A stretch of DNA of 64,000 nucleotides from Varanus komodoensis (GCF_004798865.1 NW_025335268.1:4098486-4162485); one strand, 5' to 3'; counted from the first letter of the stretch, positions 43,259-54,782 are shown. Numbers and translations: made by a program. The notes: generated by a model from the letters alone, not told the origin.

Positions 43259-45403
43259 ATGTGCAGCCATAGCAGGAATTCCCATCTCCAGGGAGTGTGA
43301 GATGGCATTTCAGGAGGTGTGATAAAGAGGAAGGCTGCACTGAAATTTGCCAAAATTCACCTAACATTATTGCAATAGTAAAATAATTTATTATTTTGTT
43401 TGCATTTGGATTCAGTTCTCTTCTGTCAATCAAGATGAAATCTAGCAATCGCCTGAATCCACAGGCAGACTTGCAGATCACAATCAGCAAGAAAGTTCCA
43501 TGTTTTGACAAAATTGTGAATGAGAAGCAGGAACAAAGAGGTCATTGAATTTTATGTTCACAATTGGGAATAATTTTACTGTTTACTTTTTTTTCCTAAT
43601 TGCTCAATTTGTATTTGAATTTTATGCACTTAGTTAAAAGCTTTTTTTTTCAGAGTTCAGTTTATTAACCTGTAGTACTGTATGTGGTACAGTTTGGGTT
43701 CAGAAACTAGAAATTTGACCTCTTCATCTTCAAAAGTGATATTATTTTTGTAGAGGGTACACATGTCAATCCATCATTTTCTAGGGGTGTGGGGTATAGA
43801 AAAGATTAGGAACCACTGAGCTAACTGCATGCAAGTCTGTGTCATCTTTTTCTCCTTTTTGAGTGGGGGCAATGCATGTGTTGTTGTAGTAGTAATAGTA
43901 GTATTTGTTGTTGTTTGGCAACATGTAAGTGGCCACCCTAGTTTAGCAGGGCTCCAAGAGAACTTTAAAGTGAAGCACTTGGAGGGACTCAGACTATTTC
44001 AGGTGAGTGGCTTGTGATGCTACATCCATGGGGGAAAAATCAAAAATAAAAATGGTCTCCTTGATTCTGCAGTGTTGTTGTATGTGGGTTCACTGGAGCT
44101 AAAGGAATTCCACGCTGCTATCTGAGGGGTGTTCTCTAATCTAGGGATCACAGTATGACTGCCAAATGCAAGAGAAAATTGGGAAAGAAGATATAAAGAA
44201 ATCCATTTGCAGTTGTTTATCTAGTGTCGGGTGTTTTTCTTAGCACACTAGATCAGAAGCAACAGTCAGATACTTCAGAATGCTTTTAGTCACACAGTGT
44301 GGGAAGAGAAACCCTACCTCTCAATTTCTTATGTGCTTGGCCTGTGATTTATTTTTTTATTTTTTTAATGGAAATGTTCTGACATTCTGTCCCCATTAAA
44401 AATGAAGAAAACTTTTGGCACACTAGAACTTTCTTTAGGATGGAAATTCCATTTTTGAAGCAGATCTCAAGGGTGTGTATGTGTGGTGGTGGGGGGGGGG
44501 AACTATCCAAGGGGTGAATCTACTCTGATAGAAGCATAAATGGTGCTGTTTTGATAGTTGCATACTGAATGAATTCAGCAGCTGTTTAAGTTTCCAGCTG
44601 CTGACCCAGTAGTCTCACAGAATATCATGCCTGACCTTGAGCTAACCAAAATCCCTCGAGTCTGTGCCTGAAATATTAACTTTTCATCCACTTGAGGGAA
44701 AGGGGGGGTGTTTGAAGGCAAGGAGGCATCCCCTTTCTGTGAACATATTCCTTCAGCCCAATTTGGGGGCCTGCTATACTTTGCCTTCACCCTTTCACGT
44801 GTTGCATAATGTTTTCTTTTTCTGTCTTTACTGCTGTGGTCACCATCTTTCTTTACAAAGGACACATAGTTCTTCTTGTCAAATCAGCAGTGTTCTGTTC
44901 ATAATTCTTTTAGCGCTGAGCAACATGCCGAAAGGAGGTATTGGGGGAGCTTTGACAAAATGTGCATTGAATTGATGGGCTTGAAAAAGGTCTAAATGTG
45001 ACGCGGAGTGGCCTTGGAGATTTGTAGGTAGACCATGTAAAGAGCCATTTAGGCTTGTATTTGTTTATTTATTATTTGACTCAGTTGGCTTCGGGGTTTT
45101 TTGTTTGTTTGTTTTCAGAAGGATGCTCTTCTTAGAATGTGTATAGTCATCAAGCTGGTACTGAAAGGGGTTAGCATTTTTATGGAAATATATTATAATT
45201 GTGCCAGTCAAGTAGTGGAAATAAACATGTTAGAGGATGTGTCTCCCCCACCCTCCACCACACACAAACTTTTATGAAGTGGCTTTGTTTGGATGTAAAA
45301 CTCTGCTGTCATCTAGCTTGCTCCTGACTCCCGTCTCCTCTGGCCTGGCTGTGAGGAGGAGAGTAGTCCCATCTGCTCCCATTTCAAGCTGATGCTATGT
45401 TTT
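43259..45403. other. long unassigned stretch
   Basis: About 2.1 kb with no recognised element. A GGTGGTGGGGGGGGGG run (44485-44500), a GTTTGTTTGTTT run near 45103 and T runs at 43640 and 44348 are the only simple features. Confidence 0.4.
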
Positions 45404-45600
45404 CATTATGTCTGATCAGAGAACTGTGCTTAGTGAGGAGTGTGGTTTATCTGAAGAAGAACTGGTCAGACATGCTATAGTTTGTCCTGGTTCAGACATT
45501 GCAAATGAAGCAAATGCTGCTGCTGCCCTCTTCTTGGGAAATGAATGGGGTAAGTGCACCTCCTGGACATTTTTTCATGTAGGCAGTCAATGATCATAGA
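45404..45600. repeat. probable AACCATGG-type repeat fragment
   Basis: TTATGTCTGATCAGAGAACTGTG, AGTGAGGAGTGTGGTTTATC, AGACATGCTATAGTTTGTCC and TGGTTCAGACATTGCAAAT are phrases of the same AACCATGG-type repeat class as 12385 and 41380. A 61-codon open frame starts here and runs into a GGGTAAGT that looks like a splice donor; I consider this a coincidence. Confidence 0.4.
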
Positions 45601-45805
45601 CTTGGAAAGGGACCACTGGGTCCAGTCCCCTGCTAAATGCAGGACTCAAAAGTTAAAGCATCATTTTTAGGTGAAGCATCTTGGAAAGATGCTTTACTGG
45701 CTGCATACTGGCTTTCTGTCCCTTGCATTTCCCCCTTGCCCATAGTAGCATCTCATCAGGCTGTCCAGATTCATGGGATGTTGAAAGGCACTAGAGTGCC
45801 CCAGA

Positions 45806-46163
45806 TAGGGTTACCACTTATGAATCTCCAAAAAAGACAAAAAGGCATCACTTAAAACCAACCCATTTTTTCATATGATTTGCATATGCTAATTTATGTA
45901 TATAGATACACATTTAGAAATGATTATTATAATGTAGATCGAAAGGCAGTACCCCAAGTGCCTTGCTCAGGTGCTGCCAATGGGCAGCTTTAAGGCACAG
46001 CTATACCTTTGAATAGTTCTTTGTCTTTAAACTAGACATGGGCAGGAGAGTGCCTCAAACAGGGGTCACCTTAAGAACTGTTCACCTTAAGAACACCTTA
46101 AGAACTAGCAGCCCTTCAGATAGAGGACTGTCCTCTGTAAATGAGGGCCCATGGCTACCCTAG
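45806..46163. mobile_element. possible non-autonomous DNA transposon, ~360 bp
   Basis: The left edge TAGGGTTACCACTTATGA and the complement of the right edge, TAGGGTAGCCATGGGCCC, share nine of the first 11 bases. Inside, GACTGTCCTCTGTAAATGAGG resembles a phrase at 62318-62360. No clear target duplication. Near 46067-46106 the word CACCTTAAGAAC occurs three times. Confidence 0.35.
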
Positions 46164-47044
46164 CAAAGTTGATTTAGTGGCAGTGTCATGGAAATTCACA
46201 TCTCCCTAGCTGCCATTGACTTTGGCCTAAGAAACTGAGCAAACCCCACATCAGCTGCAATTTGGGAGGCTTCCTCATCTTTGCTCCATTGTCTTCCAAC
46301 TCAGGTTTTCCATACTTCTGCATCTGAATGCTGTCCCAAGCTGAAAGAAGGCCATGGCTTTGCATAGGAGTTAAGTTTCCGTTCCAAGGTTTATGACTGA
46401 AGCTTGATGACAAGTGCTCTGTGCTCCACAGCACGAAGCTTTGGAGCATGCATGCCAAGCCAGCTTGCTGCCTTATCTTTCTGACTTTAATCTGATATTT
46501 TCTTTACTCCCCTTGAGTCAAAGATGGGGTCTCTTCTCTCTACTTTTCCATGTCGGTGGGAGTTTTGCTACTGCTATGAATGGAGCAGGTCTTCCCTCTG
46601 TTTCTTCAGGTTCCTTCCACCTACTGAATGCCCGTGTTAGAGATTAATGCTCTCCAGATGTAGTTGAACTAGCCGGCACTTTTCCAAGTCCAGTACATAA
46701 AACAAATACACAGGCCTCTACTTGATACCTGGAAAAAAACTTCTCCAAGTCTAGGGACTTCTGAAACATACTTCATTGTAAATATTCATGATGCGTAACA
46801 TGAATTTCATGATAACAACTTTACATGGATTTTCAGAGCATAGAAATCTGGGATGCTTTGCTCAAAAGTCAGTATAGCTACTCAGTTTTCTAACCTCTGG
46901 CAATTCCATGCTTGACAGCCTGGCTGAATGAAGGATGCCCCCCAAATGCTTTTCTTTTCTTTTTTTAATGTATGCCCTTAGGCCAGTTATGCATTATTCG
47001 CTATTCCTCAGAGCCTTCTGTGTCCTGGGTAACATTTCAGCACT
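46164..47044. other. unassigned stretch
   Basis: No recognised element beyond a short MITE-like phrase near 46650 (TCTCCAGATGTAGTTGAAC). Confidence 0.3.
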
Positions 47045-47350
47045 AAGCAGTGCCGGCTGAGCTTTTAAGGGCCATAAGGAAATATGCCCTCAGTGGGTCC
47101 CCTTCCTCAGCGGCTTTGCCTTTGCACTGCCACTGGCATCAATTGCTATTGCTCCTCTCTCTCTTTCCTCATTATCATGACCTCTTCTTTGCTTGGCAGG
47201 TAGTGATCCAGTGAGCAAGTAGGTTGGGGCAGTTACAGGCTCTCCTTCTGGGTCAGAAGGAAAGACAGGTGAGCAAGTAGGTGGAACTGGTGAAGAAGAG
47301 GAGCAAGGCCAGGGGCTCTTGTCAGTGGCTCTGTCAGCAATGCTGTCTCC
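47045..47350. repeat. unclassified GC-rich repeat, copy 2 of 2
   Basis: Partner of 39236-39620: CTCAGTGGGTCCCCTTCC, GCACTGCCACTGGCATCAATTGC, TTGCTCCTCTCTCTCTTTCC, AGACAGGTGAGCAAGTAGG and CTTGTCAGTGGCTC. Within this copy, GTGAGCAAGTAGGT(T/G)G occurs twice (47212 and 47270). Confidence 0.5.
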
Positions 47351-48129
47351 TACCAAGGTTTTGTCTGGCACTGAAGTTTTGTTGAGGTTATGGCATTTGT
47401 CGATGGTTAGAGCTAGTCACACAGCTCTTCGCCCAAGGGAATCTTCCTCCAGCCTTCCTTTGTGGTACTTTTGCTCCACACTTCAGTCAGAACAGGCTCC
47501 CAGGGACTATTAAGATGCATAACAAGACAGTGGCCAGGTTCACACATTGCAACAGTTCATCCATGAGTCGTTATCTTGTGAGGAAGCGCCTGACGGATGA
47601 TCTGGCTCGTTAGGAGTTACCCCATTTTTACCCCATCTGCCATTTTCTCCCTGTTGGCCCTCCAGGCAGTCTTCCAGGAGGATATACTGGGATACTGTCC
47701 ATACGGGGACGAACGAGGCTCCTCTCTTGGACAGCCACAACTTTCAGTTCACCATGTCTGCCAGGCAGTCTCTGCTGCACAAGCAGGCTCTTGCCCTGAA
47801 CCACAGCAGAGAGGGTGGGGAGCTGATCTGGCCCCCTCCCCTCCTGCTCCAAAGGAAACCACTTGAGCAGGAGGGGAGCTTGATCCATGCCAGAGTGAAG
47901 CACCTCACACCACAAGCAGACCAGCGGCAAGGGTGAGGAGCAGTGGGGTGCTGGCAGCAGTGGCCATGCCCAGTTGGTGGCTGTGCACCGCAGCAGATTT
48001 CCTTGTGCTGCCCCCCCCCCCTGTTTTTGAGCAGCAGGACAAGAAGCAGCTGGGGGGCAGCACCCCATGGGAGGCTGGATGCCATGGCAGATTCCCCCAC
48101 CATGCCCCTTTCACGCTCTGCCTTGCCAG
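47351..48129. other. unassigned GC-rich stretch with open frames
   Basis: Several overlapping frames on both strands reach 119-146 codons (for example 47628-48068, minus). They are rich in Pro, Ser, Gly and Leu, without any motif. A C run lies at 48010-48020. The phrase CAGTGGCCAGGTTCACACATTGC near 47530 suggests that part is AACCATGG-type repeat. Confidence 0.35.
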
Positions 48130-48345
48130 AGAGGCAGCCTCAACCTAGTCCTCAGGAGAAGCTTCCTCATGGTCAGAGCAACACAACAGTGGAACCAGCT
48201 GTGTAGAGAGGTGCTGGGCTCTCCCACACTGGAGACATTCAAAAAGAAACTGGGCAGCCATTTGAGTGGGATGGTGTGACTTGGAGTCCGGCAACAGCAG
48301 GGGTTGGACCTGATGGCCTTCATGAACCCTTCTATGACAGTTGCA
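48130..48345 (+). mobile_element. CR1 LINE, 3' end
   Basis: CAGGAGAAGCTTCCTCATGG, GTGGAACCAGCTGTGTAGAG, ACACTGGAGACATTCAAAAAG, CATTTGAGTGGGATGGTGTG and GGGGTTGGACCTGATGGCC are the standard order of the CR1 3' region. The terminal ATTCTATGATTCT tail is worn. Confidence 0.8.
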
Positions 48346-48459
48346 CCCAGTGGTGACTGTCCGTGGGGCCATCTGGCTACCCATTTGGCAAGACAGGCTC
48401 AGATGACATGCCAGACCAGCAAAGGTAAAAAACAAAACAGAACCCAAAACACTGTTGTT

Positions 48460-48810
48460 TGTTGTGTCGTGCAAACCCACAGAGTGCCTGTCCTCAGCTT
48501 CCAGTGCACAGTAGATGAGACAAAGGGCAGGTTTATACAACATGATAAAACCAGGTAGTTCTTAGTGCAGTTGATCTGTCATGTTGCCTGGACCTGTCAT
48601 GGTATTTCAATACGATGCATCTGTTTAGAAATCATGTTGAGAAGTGATGCTCTCTTTTGTTCTTTCCATGCTTTCTCTGTTTTTCCAGATTAGCTATCAT
48701 GGTTTCCATGATCCTAGTATGCCACTGTCACAGAATTCCCTGGAAAGAGTGGCAGCTCAGGAGTTGCTTGAACCATCCAGCATGGGACTGAGTTTCAGCC
48801 TGATGGAATA
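48460..48810. repeat. unclassified AACCATGG-type repeat, copy 2 of 2
   Basis: Partner of 41380-41710: GGCAGGTTTATACAACATG, ACCTGTCATGGTATTTC, GGAGTTGCTTGAACCATCC and CAGCCTGATGGAATAG. No coding content. Confidence 0.5.
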
Positions 48811-48954
48811 GGATGTTGGGAAGGAAGAGGAGAAAGCAGGCCCTGGCATTTGTTGTTCCATGTTTCGATAGGTGCTGTTTCTCGCAGAGAAGGCAGAGCT
48901 AGAGCAAGTTGCCCCCAGTTGTTCTATATCTGGTAGATGTACGATGCCCTGTTC

Positions 48955-49220
48955 TTCCTTGGGAGGCCTGGGTGCAGCTTCCCAGTGGCCCCGGGTTCCC
49001 TGGCCAGTGGGTGAGGACAGAGTGCACTGCCCTTAGCTCGGCTGACTCAGGACAATGCGTGGAGTGTTCTTTCTAGCAGATGACATATGTTCCATGTGGC
49101 TGCTCCTTTCCTGGCCAAAGTAAGGGGCTAGCTCAGTATCTCCCTTACCTTGCTGCTCGTTCTGAGAGGCTGAGGCTGCAGCTTCCCAGTGGCCATTGGT
49201 CCTCTGGCCAATGAATGGAA
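48955..49220 (+). repeat. pair of ~54-bp direct repeats, ~204 bp apart
   Basis: GGGAGGCCTGGGTGCAGCTTC followed by 'ccagtggccccgggttccctggccagtg' (about 48960-49012) recurs as TGAGAGGCTGAGGCTGCAGC followed by 'ttcccagtggccattggtcctctggccaatg' (about 49163-49216). The spacing suggests two units of a local duplication or minisatellite. Confidence 0.55.
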
Positions 49221-49930
49221 ATCATTCTGAACCATTTAGCCAGCGAATGGATCCTAAATATTCTTTTTGCCCTAATTTCTTTCAGCTAGACTGACAAAGA
49301 AAGAAGAAAGAAACCCAGGTGACCAGTCCCAAATGGCAACAGACTGGTCTATTTTTGGGGGAAAAAAAGGAATGACAGTATTAATACTTGTGTTTATTAC
49401 CCTATTTAAGCTTCCAGTCTTAATTAACTTTGCAATGGCAAATGCATAAGTGAGGGGGAAAACAAACAGTGGCTTAGGAGGCTGCTGCTGAATTTATAAT
49501 ACGTGTTGTTTTTTATAACAATCTTCAGCTGCTGGCTGTTGCATGACACAAAGGAAGAGGAGATAATTTTGTCACATCCATTTGCTAGTGCCAGCTGGTT
49601 TGGTTTGTCTTACCTCTGTAAAAGATCCCACAGCTAGCTCTGTAACATGGAAAGCACAGTCATCTCTAGACAGAGGCCATGTAAAAATTGCTTGATTTGA
49701 AAACGTCTCTTTGCTTTTCATCTTCCTTGATTTGATCCATATTGCAAAGCTAAAACAGTTTTGGGCTGTATCAAATTCTTAATCATTTTTCAATATGCCT
49801 GGAGGCTTATCCCAGGCAGGGCATCTCTCCAGGTTTACAGAATTTTAAATAGGTCAGTGGTAGGACTCACACAACACAATGTCCAAATCGGTCAGAAAAA
49901 TTATAGGGGGGGTCAACAGTCTAGCCAAGG
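49221..49930. other. unassigned stretch, possible conserved non-coding segment
   Basis: 49380-49640 is non-repetitive, with homeodomain-like TTAATTAAC and several AT-rich words and no open frame. I see no gene. Confidence 0.25.
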
Positions 49931-49957
49931 GGTGTGTGTGTGTGTGTGTGTGTGTGT
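49931..49957 (+). repeat. (GT)n microsatellite
   Basis: An uninterrupted GT run of 13 units. Confidence 0.9.
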
Positions 49958-50839
49958 TTGTAGCAAGACAATTGCACTGGTAAATTTAGAAATTTACTTG
50001 AACTGTTTTACAGCCTCTTCCTCCTCCAAAAATCTAATCAATCCATCTTTTAATTGCAAAGAGGCTTTCAACAGCTCCTTGCCCAATCTTTCTAGCAAAC
50101 AGAGGTACTGTTACCAAAGCAAACTATCAGATGCTAAATTTTCAGCTAGTTTTCCATTAAGCTAGCAGATGGTTCTGCCAGTACAATGTGCTTAGAGCTC
50201 ACAAAGTTGGTAGGCAGCCCCCTCGAATGGTGGATGTTGAGGGGCTGGCAGCAGCCAATCTTTCTAACCACCCCTCAACAAAACTTCGCCCATGGAAGGA
50301 GACTCCATGGGTGGGGTGGTTCTTTCCTGTTCTAAATGGTCCTTCAGAGTAATTAGCCTAACTTCTGCAGTTCCTCACCTTCTAGAATTCGTGTTAATGA
50401 CCCAAGCAATAGTCTGCTCATCATCCATAATGGCTCATTCTTTCCTGTCAGAAAGGAGACAAGGGAAGGTTTGGGTGCATTACTGGGAAGGATGGTTGTC
50501 CCAGTGGCTTTGGTGAGTGCATTTCTGGAATCCTGCTTGTGAAAGACCAAGGTTTGACTCAGGGCTAGTTCTGAAGGGGCCATTGGCAAAGTGCTCTCCT
50601 TCATCACTAGCCCCTGTCCGTGGGCTTCTCCAGTCACCAATGCTGCAAACGCTTCCAAGTGCCCAGGCATTAGAGCTGTTATTCAGCATTCCCACAATCC
50701 CCGTGGAGTTTTTGAAAAGCCTTCCACGTCCCTGATGGCCCAAGTTCCCAGAAACCATACGGAGACTGTTAGGCACTTGAAATGGCCGAGTCCCGTGCAG
50801 GGCTGACTCTTCTGAATTGTGTGCTTGGCCTTGGCGACT
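49958..50839. other. unassigned stretch
   Basis: No recognised element. The longest open frame away from mobile elements in the window (50480-51052, minus, 190 codons) begins in the next feature and crosses it. It has no motif and is treated as chance. Confidence 0.35.
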
Positions 50840-51045
50840 CCAAACCCTTTGGACAGGTAGCTCAGACAAAGGGGTGCAGCAGCTAGAGGAAGGGGCTTGG
50901 GGAAACTCAGGTTTGAATCCCCTGTCAGCCCTGCTTGCTTTCCCTCTCAGTCCAACCTCCTTTAATGAAATTGTCACGAGGGCAGGACAGGCCCGGTGTT
51001 CGCTGCTGCCAGTGCCTTGGAGAGGAAGAGGATGAGTATAAAAAC
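50840..51045 (+). mobile_element. Sauria-like SINE, badly worn
   Basis: ACTCAGGTTTGAATCCCC is a good tRNA B box. CTCTCAGTCCAACCTCC, ATTGTCACGAGGGCAGGA and CCTTGGAGAGGAAGAGGATG with a following AGTATAAAAAC follow the order of the Sauria SINE body and tail. Confidence 0.45.
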
Positions 51046-51784
51046 TTGCCACATTGCCAGTGATGTAGCAGAGCCAGAGTTCGCAGCGATGCAGTGCCAG
51101 TACTTACTTAATAGCAGGGATGCTGACATCCTCTGGGCTACAATGTGGTGGGAGAACAAATTTCCTCAGCGACACTTTCCCTGTTCCAATGCAAACGATT
51201 CGGGGGCGAGCTGGTCATGAATGGGCAATGAAAACCCAGTAGCTTTCCAAAAGTCCTGCACCTTGGTGGACTTTAAAAGCTGCTAGAACTGGCTTGTTGA
51301 TACGGACTGGTTCAGGATAAGTCGCCTGAATGCTTGGACTCTCCTGGCGGGTATGGCTGTGGGGCATGGCCACGATGAACACCAAGACTTCAGAATCCAC
51401 AGTGATACCACAGAATGTTGCCGTGGGTCCTGCATTCCCAAGGGAGAGCCAAAGGTGTTCCTTTCAGATCCTTCTGGGAGCCTTTAGCGTCTCTGTCATG
51501 TTGCAGGTATCGGACCCAGCCCTGGCTAATACACAGCAAAAATGCATTTGATCTCCTGTAAGTAAGCATCTCACGAGGCCTAAATCATGAAAGGCAGCAC
51601 TCTGCATGCTGAATCCTTTAGGAAACCTTTGGAAAGGTGGCATTTCAGGGAAAAATGAGTATCTGTGGAAGAAGGTTCAGCACCTCTGAGTGGCCTGGTC
51701 CAATCCAAATCAAAGCTGCAGGTGTTTGCACAGTGGTAAGGAAGCTGCCAGACATAGCTATATTGTGTGTGATTATTTTGTTCA
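51046..51784. other. unassigned stretch
   Basis: No recognised element. Confidence 0.3.
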
Positions 51785-52150
51785 GAAAATTTCCCAGCAT
51801 CTTTTCATTATTTAAAGAAAAGCTTAAAGTGGTGTACAAAATAAAATTATGGGAAAATAAAGTAAAACCAATCATTAGAACAATGCAAAAATGACAAGCA
51901 CAATAAAATATCATTAAAGTAACCGGGGTAGCTGACGGTGCTTGGGCAAATAAATGTGTTTCTAGCTGTCTAGCAGCTCCCACTGATCTCAGTGTGGAAA
52001 TCATTCCACATGGTGGGCACCACAGTTGAAAAGACTCGCTCCTGCCCCGTGTCCAACAAACGTTAATAGCTTACAGTATGATCAGAGGAACATTTAATTT
52101 GGCCCAGAGCAAGCCAAAGCATTGCACTTCAATCCTAGGAGTACTGTGGT
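51785..52150 (-). mobile_element. L2-type LINE 3' region, worn
   Basis: GCTTAAAGTGGTGTACAAAATAAAA is the complemented terminal block. GTTTCTAGCTGTCTAGCAGC, TGGAAATCATTCCACATGGTGG and GCACCACAGTTGAAAAGACTCG match the complemented last coding region, as at 9060-9200. Confidence 0.5.
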
Positions 52151-52379
52151 GTGAAAAGGTTTTGCATGGTTGGGGAAAGAAAGCTTAAGAACAGCATTTC
52201 CCTGCCTTACTGACCTCTTGATTCATTTGCGCTACGTATTCAGATGCTGTCGTATAAGAAAGAGCCCTTGTGGTGGCTCATGCAACAACCCACTTGCAAA
52301 CCAACCATAGCATATGTAATGCAATCGGTATCATGTAGCATTTAAACAATTCCAACTTAGGATTGGAAGCAAGATCAAA

Positions 52380-52700
52380 AAGCAAAGGAGAAGGTATAAA
52401 AAAGTAGAACTAAGAGCAAGATTTTTAAAAGCTGCAGCAAGATGTTTTAAAAGCCTGGGGAATAAACAGGTCTTTGCCTTGTCCTGAAAAAGGCATTAAA
52501 AGCAGGCAATGGCCAAGAGTTGCTGTGGAAAGTATTCCACAACTGGGGTACCTCTACCAAAAACATTCTTCTGCTCATTGCCTTACTTGATTGCAGTACC
52601 CAAGGAGCAAACGTTGACAAAGCAACATTTTCAGGGTCTAGGTTCATACATGTGGGAAGAGGCAGTCCTTCCAGTAACATGATCCCAGCATGATCTTCTG
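52380..52700 (-). mobile_element. L2-type LINE fragment, second worn copy
   Basis: AACAGGTCTTTGCCTTGTCC, GGAAAGTATTCCACAACTGGGG and GGAGCAAACGTTGACAAAGC match the region at 54460-54600. Minus-strand translation includes VEVPQLWNTFHSNSWP, a worn 'APxLWNSLP' motif. Confidence 0.5.
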
Positions 52701-53799
52701 AGTCAAGGGAATAATAATAATAAATAGTAATAAAAAGTCATAGGGAAAAACTGAGAATAATCTGTGCCTAGATGAGTTCACACACGTTCTAGGAAGGGAC
52801 TTATTTGTCAACACAATGACTGCTTTTGCAGCCAAAGCTTCAGTGTCTTTATCTGAATTTTGTGCCATTCACTAAATACGTCAGGCAACCACATCTGTGC
52901 AGTTAAATGCCAAGAAGAGACTCTGCCTGGATACCTCACATTCCAAACCATGCAAGTGTAATATTTACCAGGATTCTATTCAGCTGGGAACACAGAACAG
53001 AAAGAAGGGTGGGTGGCAGAGAATAAAAAAGGCTGAATTTGTTTGTAGAAGTGGCCTTTTCTTTTGTTGAATTGACATTGTGTTGTTTACTTTGGTTACA
53101 CAGCATTCATTCCTCATTCACAGTGTCTAGTTGGTAATCCTCCGTGTTAAGAAAATTTGCCTGGCATGGTGCTACTTTTTCAGCCTTTTAGTGTGAAAGA
53201 AGAAAAACCGTCTAGATGAGGTGGGTAGGCTCCAGGGTTATGGGCATGCATTGGCAGCTTTTGTTTTGTTTTAATTCGAGAACCTCAAGATTCATTAACT
53301 TGGGGCTTGAAGCAATAGGGAAGAATATTTAAATTTACAGAAGAATAAATCTGGGAATTTGTTTTGATTATCTCACTGCACTGTCCATCCACACAAAAGT
53401 GCATGCCTAGTTACATAGTGCACACCAAACTCTCTTTAATTCAACAGCAAACTGTACGGTCATGTTAGTGCTGCTTGAGTTAAGTAACTGGAAGCCAGAA
53501 ATCCTTGTTGCTCTATTATGTTATTCACTTAATTATTTGTAATTACTTCCCTAACTGCTTCACATATAAATTTTAAAATCACATTTACAATACAGTATTA
53601 AAAACCATGATCGTACAGAGTGATACAAGTAAGAAGGAAGCAACACAATGAATTTACTTACAATGAACTGCAAATCAGCCAGTGATTGATAAATCCAGAT
53701 CTACCAGCCCACCATTGCTCATAATAAAAAAGATAATATGGTGAGTTGTCATGTTCCTTTTTCTAAGTGGACTGTACTGTCCATGGCTTCTGGTTACTT
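52701..53799. other. unassigned stretch
   Basis: About 1.1 kb with no recognised element. 53030-53200 is non-repetitive and T-rich and could be a conserved segment; I have no further evidence. Confidence 0.3.
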
Positions 53800-54182
53800 C
53801 TGTGTGGTTTGGTTGGGCTTTGGACAAATTAACACATTACAAAATTGTTTAGCGGGGATTAAAACAAGGTGGGGTTGTGAGGAGCTTGAGAAGTCCCTCT
53901 CCAAGCTGGGGAAAAGGGCATCAAAATGGCAGCTGCAGGGACAGTATAAGCAAGTGTAGAGCAATGCATGTTGGGGCAAAGCATCCCAACTTGAGTTTAA
54001 GCAGATGCGAACCAGTCCAGCAGTAGCTACCGAAGAAAACTTGTGGTTGTGATGGTGAAAAAGTGAAAAAGTTGACCCAGTGTGTGGCTGCTTAGAAAAG
54101 GACAAATCCCATGTTAAGACATATTTAGCTTGAAAGTAAAAGTGGCAACATCATAATGCCCTTCTGCAACTCTGTGGTGTAC
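53800..54182 (+). mobile_element. CR1/L3-type LINE, left part of a split copy
   Basis: ACAAAATTGTTTAGCGGGGATTAAAAC, CTCTCCAAGCTGGGGAAAAGG, GGGCATCAAAATGGCAGC, GCATGTTGGGGCAAAGC and GACCCAGTGTGTGGCTGC align with the copies at 24590-24860 and 34574. It stops at CTCTGTGGTGTACCAC and resumes at 54783. Confidence 0.7.
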
Positions 54183-54782
54183 CACAATCATTCATTCATT
54201 CATTCATTCATTTAGATACCACCCAATAGGCAAGGCTCTTTGAGCAGTTAACAAAAGTTAAAATTAAACAAATGTTCAAAAGACACGCACATTAATTTAA
54301 AAGACTAAAACCATAATTGTAATCGCTATGCTTCAGCACAGATGCATAGCAGTGGCACAGAAAAAAGGAATATATATAAAAAACAAAGTTTAAAAGTTAA
54401 ACTATTAAAATACTGGAAAAATAAGTCTTGAAAAGAAAATAAAAAGAATACAAAGTAGGCACAAAGCAGGTGTACTTCTTTGAGGAGCTCATTCCAAAAG
54501 GAGGGCCACAACCAAGAAGGCCCGCCTTCTGGTTGCCACCTGCCTCACTTGCATTGGAAGGGGTTCCCAAAGAAGGCCCCCCCAAAATGACCTCAGCTTT
54601 CTAGCAGGTGTACATGGGAGGATGTGATTTCAGATTACCTGGCCCCAAACTATTTAGGGCCTTGAATGCTAGTGCTAGCACTTTGAATTGAACCCAGGCT
54701 TCAATGGGCAGCCAGTGTAGCTGGAAGAGGACTGGCATAACGTCTTCTCATGAGCAGGTCTGCATTAACAGTTTTGGATCAG
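54183..54782 (-). mobile_element. L2-type LINE 3' region inserted in CR1
   Basis: The complemented tail holds a (CATT)n run at 54190-54212. Then come TTTAGATACCACCCAATAGG, a long A-rich stretch, GAGGAGCTCATTCCAAAAGG, GCCCGCCTTCTGGTTGCCACC and TTTAGGGCCTTGAATGCTAG, ending near 'cagctgaa'. This is the longest clean L2 3' end in the window. It splits the CR1 text between 'gtggtgtaccac' and 'gtacagttctggttaccac'. Confidence 0.75.

Noticed and set aside
45408-45593. A 61-codon frame ending near GGGTAAGT, looking like a first exon with a splice donor
   Set aside because: Its text shares phrases with the AACCATGG-type repeats elsewhere in the window, there is no recognisable protein content, and a GTAAGT is common by chance.
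47628-48103. Overlapping 119- and 146-codon minus-strand frames
   Set aside because: Two frames of the same strand are open together and a plus-strand frame overlaps them, which fits composition and not coding.
50480-51052. 190-codon minus-strand frame, the longest outside mobile elements
   Set aside because: It crosses a worn Sauria-like SINE, has no domain or motif, and several other frames overlap it on both strands.
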